A DNA stretch of 64,000 nt from Hygrocybe punicea (taxonomy: Eukaryota > Basidiomycota > Agaricomycetes > Agaricales > Hygrophoraceae), in assembly GCA_963556145.1 (NCBI GenBank), contig OY744464.1, forward strand, positions 3,658,001 to 3,722,000, read 5' to 3'. The position numbers and the translations under genes are program-made. Positions 36,217-47,600 of this stretch are shown here, piece by piece (positions within the stretch are counted from its first letter, which is position 1; the number at the start of each line of letters is the position of its first letter). The notes below the pieces were generated by a model. That model saw only the letters and a program-made list of their open reading frames with translations. It searched no databases and had not been told where the DNA came from.

Positions 36217-36575
36217 TCATGACCTTTTCTTGGATTCCTCATTGTCCTCTACTTCATCCTGTGTTGTAGTCCGAGTATTTTGAATACGAAGTTCGTTCAC
36301 AAACCTGTTATATTAGGGAATAAATATTAAGCTGGCACTGTGGATTGGAACGGAACTGGCCATTTTATGCTCGCCCACAGCGCCAGCTCAATACCCGTTA
36401 GAATAAATATGTGCGGATTTCCGGAAGTTAGATAGGCGAGTGATAACAGTGTGAACAAAAGACATCCAAGAATGCAATCAAGGGTCAGAAGGAAAGTGGG
36501 ATTTAGAGAGGAACCCGGCTTCAGTAGACCTGAAAGAAATGAGAGCTCGGAGTCTGGCATGATATCTCGAGTCAT
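36217..36575 (-). CDS. PKR1: V-ATPase assembly factor Pkr1
   Basis: Two exons (36575-36361, 36304-36217) give 100 residues, or 95 if the methionine at 36560 is used. The family pattern is clear: LKPGSSLNPTFLLTLDCIL, two hydrophobic helices, SGNPHIFILTGIELALWASI and, across the intron, KWFVNELRIQ, then an acidic-basic tail ending EESKKRS. Pkr1 is an ER protein needed to assemble the V0 sector of the vacuolar ATPase. Keeping the conserved WFVNEL frame requires an intron 36305-36360 with a GC donor (gccagt). A GT donor four bases further on gives a frame without the family sequence. That junction should be checked. Confidence 0.8.
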
Positions 36576-36617
36576 GTGGTTGTTACAAGCTGCAGTACTA
36601 CTACTTGCTTAAAGCTT

Positions 36618-37700
36618 TCAACGTTCAACTTCAAGGAGATCCTCAAAACTTGTGCTTTGTTTTTCACTTGGGCCTCGAGCCGGCCTCAAACTTTCTGCCC
36701 ATTCCCATACCGTTACATGGTCTTCTTGTCCTATACGACACAAGGTCGCTCGTTTCCTTCGTCCCCCTTCGGGTGAATTTGAGTCCAAGATCGACGCTAC
36801 TGGAAGCGCGGCTTAAGTGTGGAATGTGGGGCTAGTGGATGAGAACCGATACCTTGCTCGAAACTTGCCATCCATTCGAAATATTTCTTGACGAAGAAGT
36901 AGACCGATTCCTTGCGAGAAGTCTTGCCCTGGTCCTCATCCTCGCGATTCGGTATGCCGGGGACTGGTCGTATTATTGGGAGTTTCAATTGATCCAGTCT
37001 GGAATCAAAAAGCACAAACGACGGGCGAGCAACACTATGACGAAATACTTTTAATGGTACGGAATGACGGCGTGGAAGCGGTACCTAGGCTCATCCACGC
37101 ACAGGAAGGACAATGTGGCTAGCGCATGCGATATCAGAGTGAGATAGGATGATATTGTGTGCCTGTGATCAAGCCATTATTTAACGGTTGGCTTCTGGCA
37201 CTAGCTAACGCACACGCACGATTCCTCAGGATTTTCGCCGAGGAAATACAAGGAGGGCTCTTGAATGATAAGTAATGAAGGTACCGCGTCAAAACTAGTC
37301 TTCGGATTGAATGAGGGACCATCGGAAGGTTGCAAAACGCGGAACATTGCTAGGAGGAAAGTAAGGTGGGCTGGAGAAGGTGGATAACTGAACCCGGAAT
37401 CCGTTGATTGGAATTCCTCGAGACCAATCTCAGTACTGACAAAAGCTCTACTTTGGAGGATATGCTCGAGACTCTGCCACTCCCTCCGTGTTGCGATAGC
37501 CAGTCATCGTTGTACTTCTCGAGTGCGATGGAAAGCATTCGGCGTGCTGGCGTTATCAAAACAGCCTTCGAGTTCGAGTGCTGACTAGTGTGAGATAGAC
37601 AAAGGTGAATAGGCGCCGAGGGATGATAGTTCCCTTTGATCAATAGTGTTCTGAAAGGCGGGAGTATGGGAGAGTCGGGATACGGAAACAATGTTGCCAT
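36618..37700 (-). CDS. conserved protein, possibly a degenerate RecA-fold Shu/SWSAP1-like factor
   Basis: Five exons (37700-37441, 37387-37220, 37162-37085, 37034-36853, 36799-36618) join to 289 residues with introns of 50-57 bp. Order of elements: TLLIKGNYHPSAPIHLCL near the N-terminus where a Walker A would sit, a beta strand AVLITPARRMLSIALEKYND, SGRVSSISSKVELFYPPSPA followed by HLTFLLAMF, then AVPSLLIIQEPSLYF in a Walker B-like place, and HTISSYLTLISHALATLSFL. The 'YPPSP..L..LL' segment and overall order recall SWSAP1, the RAD51-like partner of SWS1 in the Shu complex, with the ATP-binding loop lost. This is inference from recalled patterns. The C-terminal third (from VLFDSRLDQLKLPIIRPVP) is unlike RecA cores and includes VTVWEWAESLRPARG. 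Confidence 0.7.
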
Positions 37701-38075
37701 GGCAGCGTCGCACTGTTGCTACTGCTTACTCTTCAAGAGACAACAGGGCTTCGACTCGGACATGGCGTACAGAACCTTGCAAGGAATAAGGTTGCCTTGG
37801 CGCTTTTATGGTACATTTTGGGAATCAAACCAGTGAGTGAGTTCGCACCAGGCGCTTGACTTCTCCCTTGTAATAATGAAAGATGACAGTAGGCAACATT
37901 GACACCTTGTTCATACTTGCAAACGTGAGGCTACCTCACCGTTTTGCCTCCTGGTAAACGGGTTTTAACGGGGCACACGGGCACTGCCTTCGGGCAGCAG
38001 CTAAAAACATATATAATTTTGTATCTTTGCACAGGCCATTCTCAGGGGAGCAGCCCACTTCGAATTCCATCCCAA
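37701..38075. promoter_or_regulatory. divergent promoter interval with a TATA-like box
   Basis: About 375 bases between divergent starts of the SWSAP1-like gene and the TKL kinase gene. The element catatataattt at about 38009-38020 lies some 55-65 bases before the kinase ATG at 38076, a plausible TATA box. A TATA box would fit an inducible gene (inference). Confidence 0.4.
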
Positions 38076-40135
38076 ATGGATCCAATGGATGTTGTTAACA
38101 CTCTCAGCGTTCTCGGTGTAACCGCCGCCCAATTGGCTTCTACGTTCGCTCCTGTTCCATGGCTAGCTCCGACCGTCAGCATCGTCTGCGGAATTATTCA
38201 ACTGTGCCAGAATGTCACTACCAACAAGTAAGTCCACTTATCGTGTCTGTTTAGTTACCATATTTACCACCCACCTTGCAAGGACATTGGTATTTCAACT
38301 GCGTGATCGGTGCCATTTGTTGTTACTAGTTTTGCGTGATAACGGGAAGGATTCAGTACCGGATAACTTAACAGGTGCACTGACCATCGCGAACAAGTCA
38401 GGCCAACTTTTCTTTCCTTGGCACCTTTTGACTCAACGATGCTTTTGCAGTACGTTGGTAGCCATCCGAAATAAACTCGATAACTGGGCCAAATTGAACC
38501 GTTTTCAAGCTTTCACTATGCAAAAGGCGATTGCCGATGAAATTCGACGCTGTCATTTCGACATCTCCGATTGCTTAGCCAAATTCGAGGTGAGGATGGC
38601 GCCGTAAATGTCTGCATTTGTCTGATAATCAAACGATGACTGTAAGGTCACATCACATCTCGAAATTCACCGCTGGCAAGACCAATTCGAGGCGAGGTTG
38701 AAACATGATCATGCCGAAATGATCGATTACCTCTCCGAAATTCAGAACTCGCAATCCATCACTCAAGGTGTTCTTATTGAAACGTCTACCAGGGTCAACG
38801 AAATTATGACATTAATGCAAAATGTGATTATTCCTCATTTAAAATTTGTGCAATACATCAACAGCTGACAGCAGCATACGTACTATAGTCTCTTGGTATA
38901 ACGGACAGAGGTGATCGAGTACACAACGGACTTCAAAGTAATCTTTACCAGCTGACACTGGAATCGGGGCAACTTCTTCCCGACTTCAACCTCAAGCGAG
39001 GGGAGGTTCAACGCATTGGTCAATTTCCCGTCAGTGGGAGTGCAGCTATGGACATATGGGAAGGATTATACCTGCAGAGAGAAAAGGTTGCCATCAAAGT
39101 GATCCGCGCCGTCAATTCGGACCCAACAAGCCTCAGGGTGAATGATTTCCCAGTCCTCCTCCTCTCTCAGCTGAATTCTGAGCGTACCATAGCGCTTTAT
39201 GAGGGAAGTCAAGATCTGGGGAGAGATTTGGAAAATTGACCATGGGGCGCACGTTCTGCCTTTCTACGGGTTCAGTCAAAACGATGGTCCATACCCGTTA
39301 GTCTCTTTGTTACTAGGAAGGAAAACTCGTGAATTGATACTTCTGTGGAGATATATGGTCAGCCCATGGCAGAGAAATGGGAACGCCATCAACTTTGTAA
39401 AGAAAAACGATAGTTTCGTCAACTACAGGGACTTAGTAAGTGCTCGTTTCAACGTCAGTCCGTGCCGTTGCTTAGTGATATAGATTCGAGGCATTGCCCA
39501 AGGACTTCGCGTTCTTCACACTATGAATCCTCCCGTCATCCATGGGGATCTCAAAGGGGTCAGTTGCTTCATAATTGTTGTAATACTTGTCGTAATCAAT
39601 TGCTCCTAGGCGAATATCGTCATAAACAATGTGGGAATGCCTCTGTTGGCCGACTTTGGCCTATCACAAGTTGGTACCTTTGATGGCGATTCGCTTTCAC
39701 TCCCAGTTTAATCTATGCAATAGATTGTTGAGGATATTACGGGTGTCCCGTTTACGCAAAGCCGTGGTGTCTCCGAATCCTATCGTTGGTTTGCCCCCGA
39801 AGTTTGTGTCGGTCAAGGGGTCTTGTCTATCAATTCCGATATTTATGCTTTCGCGATGACGGCTCTTGAGGTACAATTATGTTCCCGTTGAACTACCAAA
39901 TTTTCCTGACACTACACCTTTTCAGCTTATTACCCACCGACAACCTTACTGTCATATCAAGCACACCACAGAGGTCGTTGTCCGGTCATTCCGAGGCGAA
40001 ACTCCAAGGCGCCCAACCGATCCTTCTGTCATCGCAAGAGGTTTCGATGATAAACTTTGGAATCTCTTGACCAAATGCTGGTCATTGGAGCCTTCGAGCA
40101 GACCTAACGTCTGTAGTGTATTGTCGCTCTATTGA
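38076..40135 (+). CDS. TKL-type protein kinase with MLKL-like N-terminal helical bundle
   Basis: Eleven exons (38076-38227, 38283-38396, 38451-38589, 38647-38823, 38889-39137, 39193-39296, 39351-39435, 39484-39558, 39610-39669, 39724-39870, 39926-40135) close in frame to 503 residues. The N-terminal 190 residues form an all-helical module: [78 protein letters not shown] and [17 protein letters not shown]. It matches the MLKL-NTD/HeLo-like bundles fused to kinases in mushroom genomes. The kinase domain follows: [11 protein letters not shown] (Lys), [17 protein letters not shown] (catalytic Asp), [19 protein letters not shown], and [26 protein letters not shown] in place of HRDLK is usual for fungal TKL kinases. 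Animal MLKL executes necroptosis and fungal HeLo proteins execute heterokaryon incompatibility, so a membrane-active death signal is a reasonable but unproven role. Confidence 0.82.
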
Positions 40136-40234
40136 ACAGCTCGGCGGCTGCTCTCGTAGAATTGAGTTTGGATGTGTTACGCACACGTGTAAAGACTTCA
40201 ATAAGCTTCAATAGAGGCAATATTAGTGGATTCA

Positions 40235-41784
40235 ATGCACCCATTTGCTTCGTATGTTCTCCGAAGCTACTACAAGGCCACAGGATGGAACGAGGACAAC
40301 CTTTATGCAAATTTGACGCGTTCTTCGAATGGTACGTTATGATTTGCTGGACAGATCGCGGTCTCACTCCAAGCTGCAGCCATTCTTGACTTCACCGTTC
40401 CTCGAGGGCTGCATTTCTCGGTCTCTCAATCACCAAACGCTCTATTTAGGACATCCTATTCCATGAACGCCATGCCTTCTCTGAACGGCTCAGTAGGGTA
40501 CATCTTCACGTCATGCGCCATGGATGTTAAAACATCTGGAAGTGTGCCATTCAAGGATATGATAGAGAGATTCAAGGTTTACGGACAACCTCGGAGACCT
40601 GAGGGTAAAGAGGAGGGGCGATTAGCTGGGAATAAACGTGGTACGTCCTGAACATGAGAATGTAGCCTTTTCCTGTTAAAATAGTGTATAGACTACCTTC
40701 TGTATGGCCGTTTCTATTTGCCAACAGGAAGGTTGGATGCACTGTATTCGAAAAGAATAACGCCTACATTACAGGTCTTGGTTGCCGCTATTTCTGATCC
40801 TCCTTCGAATGCCTTCGGGGATCTGTCACCACGTCGGGCCGATGTTAGCAATATCATGCTCAGTTTACAACATGATATCGGGAAATGGTGTACAGAATAC
40901 ACCTGGAGTGCGGATGACGGTATGTGGGGCGTACGAGTGCTGCACAATTTCGGGAAGTTAGGTACTCCTCCGGACATCTTAAAGGAGGACGGCGACAAGA
41001 ACTCATTGGTGAGATCAGGAGATGGGGTAGGGCTTAGACGGGTTGATGAAGAAGATCCCGTGGAAGGGGGACTGAAAGGCAGGGTTTCTGCCGGTGCGGA
41101 ATTCTATTTCAGTGCAAAAGAGAGGAGTGCTGGAGGTTAGTCTCCTTGGCTTGCCCCTGCCGAGTCCAGCCACTTTGAATGATTTTTTCCCTAGTCTCCA
41201 CTGGCATCCGTTTCACCACTCTCCCGGATGCCACACCGCCGTCTTTTCAGGCCCATTCGCTTTCATCCTCGCCGCTTTCAATGGTTTCCAAAGGTCCACC
41301 CTCGCAACCTCCAACAACAGTAACAGCAGTGTTCAATCCAATGATGGGCCATATTTCTAGCGCATATTCCGCTCGGGTCTCTCGTAACCTTTCCTTGTCA
41401 TCCCGGTTTGATTTCAATATCTACAGCTACGACAGTGAGTGGGCCATGGGTGCCGAGTGGTGGCTGCGTAGTAATCCCACGAAAGCCCTTCCTGAAGCAC
41501 CTACGGAAGATATTTCGGCCCTTCCGGTACTTCCGAAAATATCAGATTTATCTAACGATATACACGGAGTCGTAAAGGCTAGGGCATCTACCAACCATGT
41601 GCTGTTTTATCTTTCCCCTTCCAACTCGTATGCTTATTCGCTTGCCTTCCAGGATGTGGCTCTGATGTGGGAGGGCCGGTTGCGCAATACGTTAATTAGC
41701 TTGGGTTTTGTGTCTGACTTTTCCAGTCGATCAAAGCCTATAAAGGCTATTGGTCTGGAGGTGTCGTACTTCAGTGCTGGATGA
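40235..41784 (+). CDS. MDM10: Mdm10, ERMES and SAM complex beta-barrel
   Basis: Four exons (40235-40331, 40374-40640, 40692-41135, 41195-41784) give 465 residues, normal for Mdm10. Family sequence: N-terminal HPFASYVLRSYYKATGWNED, LDFTVPRGLHFSVSQSPNAL, SYSMNAMPSLNGSVGYIFTS, RDYLLYGRFYLPTGRLDALY, then DDGMWGVRVLHNFGKLG, GRVSAGAEFYFSAKERSAG and the C-terminal EVSYFSAG beta-signal-like end. Mdm10 is an outer-membrane 19-strand barrel in the ER-mitochondria encounter structure and also works with the SAM complex in barrel assembly. The first intron is only 42 bp. It lies about 100 bp downstream of the kinase stop in the same direction, so the kinase 3' end and the Mdm10 promoter overlap. Confidence 0.93.
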
Positions 41785-41982
41785 GTTCCTCTTAATACCT
41801 CGACTGTTCAAATTGCAAGTACGTTCAGGGCGAGAAGTTCCTTCGCAGGTATACCGTACACTAAACCGCTAATATAATAGGATATGCGTGGAATGATGAG
41901 ACAGACACAGAAAGAAAATACAGAGGAACGTTCAACGGCAAATAAATAAATAGATTGCGTTAGATCTTCTCATATTAGATGC

Positions 41983-43413
41983 TTATTCTTCCAAAGGCGC
42001 AGTATTCACAGGCCTCGGTGATGACACACTTGCGCTGCAGACAGTCTTCGCAAGTCTGGAGATGGCATCCCCCGTGATGACCGGCCTAGACGCATGGTGT
42101 GGACGTGAATTCATAGAAATAGCTGGGGAAGAATGAGCTCGTGAATGATGATTCATTTGGGGCGAAAAGCGTCCTCGAGGGGTAATGTTGCCGGAACGAG
42201 AGACCATCGATGGGAAAGAGGCTTTTACAGCCGTGTCTGGTGAGCGACCGAGAGTGCGGGAACGTTTATGGGTAGGATAATATGCATGCGGTGCGGTAGG
42301 AGTCAGACAAGCAGAAGTGTGACCAGGGGCAGAAGCGGGTTCAGGAAACGACTTTGGTGCGTGTATTGAGGCATCGAGACCTTTTCCCTCTATTACAAAG
42401 CCTTGTTGAAGAGGTGCCGATGGCGGCGTTAAAACAGACTGCATTTCCTCCTCCACAGAGGGTGGTTTTAGACCATGCTCCACGGCTGGTGTGACGGTGG
42501 GATCTACAACGTTCACGGATGATTTTGTCGAGGCATCTACTGGCAGGGAAGCGCGAATAGACATAGCCTCCGGACGTGGTCTAGATTGTGCAAGGAGAGC
42601 TGCAACGGGTTTCGGAGGCAACGATGGATGTAGCGGTACCTTGGACGGTTTTGAAGCTGGTGTGATTGGATGGTGAGATGGAGCCATAGGATGTTCTCTT
42701 GGGACATTCGAATGCCCATTGGGTTCTGGCAGCGGAATGAGTCCTTCGACCGAAATGGGCGACATTCTATCACCCAGATTGACACCCGTTGTGACGCCCC
42801 AATCGTCCAGGTCAGGTAAGGTGTCATCCTCATCCCCAGCCCAGTCGATATGGATGCCTGGGGTGGTGGGTCTATTCTCCGACATAGCGACAGCTCTCAC
42901 GCGCTCAACCAGTGCGTCAATGTCGGTGCGCATATCGAAACCAGTAATTTCTGGGCCAGCAGTATTCAAGTGCGGGGGAATGTCCTTGGATTGAATATTC
43001 GGCGAGGACGGTCCAGAACGTGTCTTTCGTGCGCGAACCGATCTAGAATCTGGGACAGTGAGTTTGGCTACAGCCAAGCTGGAAGGCTTGTTTGGATGAG
43101 AGCGGTTATGTCTGATTGGGGTGCGTGATGGTGGGGGAACAACGATGCATACAGGTAGCGCCTCGATTTTTGCTGATATGTCATTCGAAGATTCTCCGGA
43201 ACCCCTACCTCGACTACCGCGAGTCCCTCGCCCGCCACGCCCATTAGGACTTCCCCTTCCTCTTCCCCTCCCTACTCGGCCAAGTCCACTAAAAGCAGAG
43301 CCTGGTTCCCCAGACCTGCCCCATTCCCTTGTCCGAGATATTGAATGTCCGGTTGATGAGACAGCCATTCCATTGGGTGAAGAAAGTTGATCTGGAGGAG
43401 AGGGGGTAGCCAT
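41983..43413 (-). CDS. RG-rich disordered protein
   Basis: A single uninterrupted frame of 476 residues, unusual here where most genes have several introns. Near the N-terminus lies an RG/GRG-rich patch (GRVGRGRGRGSPNGRGGRGT), then a possible helix TDIDALVERVRAVAMSEN. After that comes the acidic motif GDEDDTLPDLDDWGV, followed by a long Ser/Pro-rich disordered stretch and basic KRSRTLGRSP. The RG patch suggests RNA or protein contacts subject to arginine methylation; the 'DDTLPDLDDWGV' segment looks like a conserved short linear motif. I cannot name the family. It is divergent from the SmG gene across 113 bp, which weakly fits an RNA-related role. Confidence 0.75.
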   Translation of the reverse strand: MATPSPPDQLSSPNGMAVSSTGHSISRTREWGRSGEPGSAFSGLGRVGRGRGRGSPNGRGGRGTRGSRGRGSGESSNDISAKIEALPVCIVVPPPSRTPIRHNRSHPNKPSSLAVAKLTVPDSRSVRARKTRSGPSSPNIQSKDIPPHLNTAGPEITGFDMRTDIDALVERVRAVAMSENRPTTPGIHIDWAGDEDDTLPDLDDWGVTTGVNLGDRMSPISVEGLIPLPEPNGHSNVPREHPMAPSHHPITPASKPSKVPLHPSLPPKPVAALLAQSRPRPEAMSIRASLPVDASTKSSVNVVDPTVTPAVEHGLKPPSVEEEMQSVLTPPSAPLQQGFVIEGKGLDASIHAPKSFPEPASAPGHTSACLTPTAPHAYYPTHKRSRTLGRSPDTAVKASFPSMVSRSGNITPRGRFSPQMNHHSRAHSSPAISMNSRPHHASRPVITGDAISRLAKTVCSASVSSPRPVNTAPLEE

Positions 43414-43526
43414 TCCGTGAAGAAATCAGCGAGCTAGAAAATGGTTTCCTGGGCTACCAAATTGGGCGCAGGAGCCAAACAAGGAGTCATCCAAGAGTCA
43501 TCCAGGTTTCTGATATCTGAACGACT

Positions 43527-43884
43527 ATGTCGAAAGCATCGCAACCCGAATTGAAAAAGGTATACAAATCCTGCGGCGCTCACGTACAACCTTGCTCACG
43601 GGATTGTTCTCTAGTTTATGGATAAGAAGTTGTTTATCCATTTACAGGGTGGCCGAAAAGTTAGCGGTGTGTTGCGGGGCTATGACTTGTTTTTGAACCT
43701 CGTTATCGATGACGCTCTGGAGGAGAGTACGCCAGCGCAAAAACACTCTATTGGCACTGTTGTGAGTGGTTTGTAGATGCCAGGTTTCTTTCTTTCACAC
43801 TTTTCTCAGGTTATCCGAGGCAACAGCGTGACATCGATGGAGACCCTCGAGTCCACACGAACCTTTGCTCACCAATACCAATAA
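43527..43884 (+). CDS. SNRPG: snRNP core protein SmG
   Basis: Three exons (43527-43559, 43615-43761, 43810-43884) give 84 residues. The Sm fold is nearly family-invariant: MSKASQPELKKFMDKKLFIH, LQGGRKVSGVLRGYDLFLNL, VIDDALEESTPAQKHSIGTV and VIRGNSVTSMETLESTR. It includes Sm1 (GGRKVSGVLRGYDLFLNLV) and Sm2 (GTVVIRGNSV). SmG joins the heptameric ring on U1, U2, U4 and U5 snRNAs. The C-terminal extension (TFAHQYQ) is short. Confidence 0.96.
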
Positions 43885-44625
43885 CGTTGTTTTCATCAGA
43901 GATGGGCAGGGTACACGATTGAGGACCGGTATATTGGCGTTGAGAATCCAATACATGTAATGAAGCGTAACCTCATCGATATCCTTTGGGTCTTATTGAT
44001 GAACTTGGTTCAAGCTAGCCATGAACGTTGAACAAGTGTGGAGAGAGGCCTGAGTCCCCATCACCACCATATAAGTACTCTTTTCCTCTTAGTGGAATAG
44101 CCGTAAGTTAGTATTCACTGTTCTGTGTTACAACTTGCTTTCGCCAGGTGTTACTCAATCAGAGCACACCGAGTTACAGCGTCGAATGCTGCTCGCGAAT
44201 CCTTCGTCTTTCCACCTCGCCTAAGCATTCGGAAACCTCATGCTTGGGGCATCAGCAAAAGAGCAAAAACGTTGCAATGTCAGGTGACGATTGTATGTGA
44301 TGGGCGGACCGGCGATCTCTAGTATGTGAAGGCAACGCAAGGCAAGCGAGCGACAGACGGGGTGGTCGTGCAGGGAGGCACCTCAACGGCAGAGTATTGC
44401 AGCGTCTGGCAAGGGAGAGTGCAGAAAGATATTAACAATACAATAAATGATAATATATAGGCTGGCAGGTAGTTTCTTCTAAGCGGAAGCGCAGGAAGGC
44501 ATTGACATTATTATACATGGGATGTCGGGGAGCTTCTTGCATTCCTATGTCAGGCTGTCGGTACAATATATTACGGTGCACTGGCAAGGGGGGCGGAGCA
44601 GGCTGCAGTAGACAATCCGAGTCCA
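43885..44625. other. boundary interval between gene-rich and transposon-rich DNA
   Basis: About 740 bases between SmG and the Plavaka transposase stop. No gene recognised. The left end of the Plavaka element should lie somewhere here, but I could not identify its terminal inverted repeat with confidence. Confidence 0.35.
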
Positions 44626-47600
44626 TTAAAGCCGTGCATACCCCTCTGTATAATACAAATCCTCAATCCCATCGTTGTCCTCTCCATCCTCGGGTCCCAA
44701 GTTCATGTCCTCCGAGACTGCGTCGTCGTCGCCTTCGTTTCCATCGCCTTCGTTTCCGTCGCCTTCGTTTTCATCATCGCTGGCCTCACAGTAGCCATAG
44801 TCTTGTTCTTCTTGTTCTACATCCTCACCTTCCCTCTCCAAGGCGACATTGTATGCCTCGCCCTCTTCCTCGTCTTGCTCATTCTGATCTGGCTCTACTA
44901 TATCCTTCTCCGCAAATCGAGTTGCCTTGTGACCGATCCCATCGCCAAGGAATCGCATAAATATGTCTCGATCGACGAACCTAACCTCTTGGATGTTAAT
45001 TCATTTCGGGAGCTAGAAAAGAACCTCATGTATATATTCACATAGTAGTAAACCCAGTCCTCATCATTTTCACATGGTTGGCGTGCAATTGATTGCCCCA
45101 AGAGGTGCGAGGTGCGTCCATATGCAAAGGCAGGAATAAGGTGCACTGCCCGGATGACTTCTTTTGGATCTAGGAATCCAAATGCGTCTGGAACATCAGA
45201 CTCGACAAAGCCGACACGGTGGAGACGACGGGTTTTGAAGCCGCCTGGACTACTGAGGTCACGACCGAACCACCGTACCCACAAAAACTCCATTCTCCGC
45301 GCTTCAGCCGGGGCGGTGTGCCTAACGTTGACGTGAAAAACACCAATGACACGAGCATACCAATATGGATGTGGATCAGTGTCGTCCTTGTCTTCATGTG
45401 CAAGGACCATGATGTCGGGGTGTGTCCGAGGGTTGATGGAATCTTGATCACGGCGCATATCGTACGTCGTGTAGTTGATGTGTACAACTTTGTGTCGATA
45501 GATGCGATTGTTGATAAACTTCAATTTGTCACGTTCAGCATCTGTGAAAATTTGCTCGTCGCCATCATAGGGACGGTGTGTGATGCGTGCAAGTAGGTGG
45601 TCTTTCAGCTGTGGGATGAAGTTCTGAATGTTGTCACACGTCAACACACAATACAATAGATCCAAAAGAAAATACCTTGAGTGCCCGATCGTTTTGCTTC
45701 TTGCTAAGCCATTGTGTTAGATTGTCATAATAACGCTGAGAGTCGGCAATATGGTGGTGATCCTTAGGTGAAGTGAAAGGAAGTGGTTCGTTGTCAGTAA
45801 ATTCCAGTGATACTTCAGCACAGTTCTCTGGCGATCCGGTTGCTTCAGCTGCCTTTTTAAAATCCTCTTCGCGCTGTTTGATTCCTCGCAAAAGTGCTTG
45901 TCGTCGTTGGTGTCTCGCAATCTGGAACTCGTAGTTGTTTTTGTTCGTTAGTCCATAGAATCGCTTGACACGGCGGTGTTCCAGCTCGCCCTATGAATAG
46001 ATTTGAATGTTAAACCTATTTAATATTAGAAAACTCACCACTTGAGTAGTATAATTGTCGGTTGGGCCAAATTGATGAATTGTATTGACGTAATCACCGA
46101 GGGAATGGAGCTTATAGGTGGTGAGGTTGAGGTACTTCCGATGCGGACCAGCTTTGCTCTTTCCTTTTGCTTCCGACATACCTGGGCCCTTTGAGGTGCC
46201 CTTGGCCACCTCCTTGGCCGCCAAAGCTGCTTTTCTTCGCCCACGCGCTGCTTCTTCCTTTGGTAGCTCCTTTGTAACGTAGAATCTGCAAGTTGTTCTT
46301 AGAAAGCGTCGCAGCGCGGCCCCAAGCATCCTTGTTGAATTTTCAAATTGAAGAAGAGTTTTGTCAGTATGAAGACGTAGCTTTGCATATCCATGCCAAA
46401 CTAAGAGTTCGAAGAGAAGGTCTGATATAATTTTGTTGTGAGCTGGTGGTAGGAGGCCCTCAATCACTGGTAGGATGCACTATAGGCAATACAGCGTCGG
46501 TGAACAAGCAAGGTTTAGATACATACCTGAAGAATATCCTCAAAATCACGCGCCGCTAGCTTCTTCATTGCAGATACATTTTTTCCAAACCGGCGAATTG
46601 TGTCACGGCCAAAAGTTGGAACCATTCGGAACCTTGCATCACATAAGTACTTGAATTTATTGAGAATAACCTGTATACCTTTGGTTGAAAATCTGAACGA
46701 CATCATTTCCAACAGCATGTAGAATGCGAAGTATATGAGTGAAGATTGCCCTCCACACGCCAAGTTCGAATTCATGCATCAAATCAGGAACCAACATTTG
46801 ATAAACGGAGAAACCGAATTCAGACAGGCGTGTTGAAAATGCACTCTGTGTCAATGTCAGGCTGTTGGTAGTAAACACCAAAAGACGAGAGACTACCTGA
46901 TTTACATGTAGGGACTGCTCATCTAACAGTCTCTCAATTTTCACACTGTTTAATCCAATTCCCTTCTCAAATATCCATGCACGGACCCTTGAGATTGTCG
47001 TCCGAAACCAGTGATCATCCTTCCGAAGATTGGAATGTCTTTGGTCATCTACAAATGTGCCAAGAGCTGGAATTTGCTCCTTTTTCACGAGACAACGTGG
47101 GCATGGGCACTTGGCAAGGTATTTGATACACGCAATTAGTACCCTGTTGATGTCGAGTTAGATTTTGCCATGTTGTAAATAAAACAGCTCACTTCTCAGG
47201 ATAATCTGCGGCATATGTGAAGAATTGAGGAAAAAGACGCCGCAACACACCATCACCACATAAAATGATGATGCCGTGGACGTAAGCATGCATGAAGTCG
47301 TCGTCCAGTAAAAGTAGCCAGATTGCTTGCATAAGTTCATGTTTGCAGAATCGAAGCACATCGGCAGATGCAGGGATGTTGAATATGGACAAATAGTAAT
47401 CTTGAATTGTGTCGGGGAGCTTTGGCATATAAGCGAGATGGTGGGAAGCAAAACACGTCGGTTTACCGCGGAAGTACTTGGAAAGATTGCCAAAGAAGAC
47501 ATAGGTTGGCCACAAGGAGGCAGTACCGAAGCTAGCAAGATGTGTCGAGTCTGACCACACCAAGATTGGCGCAACTGCAATTTCGACATTGGGGTCATCG

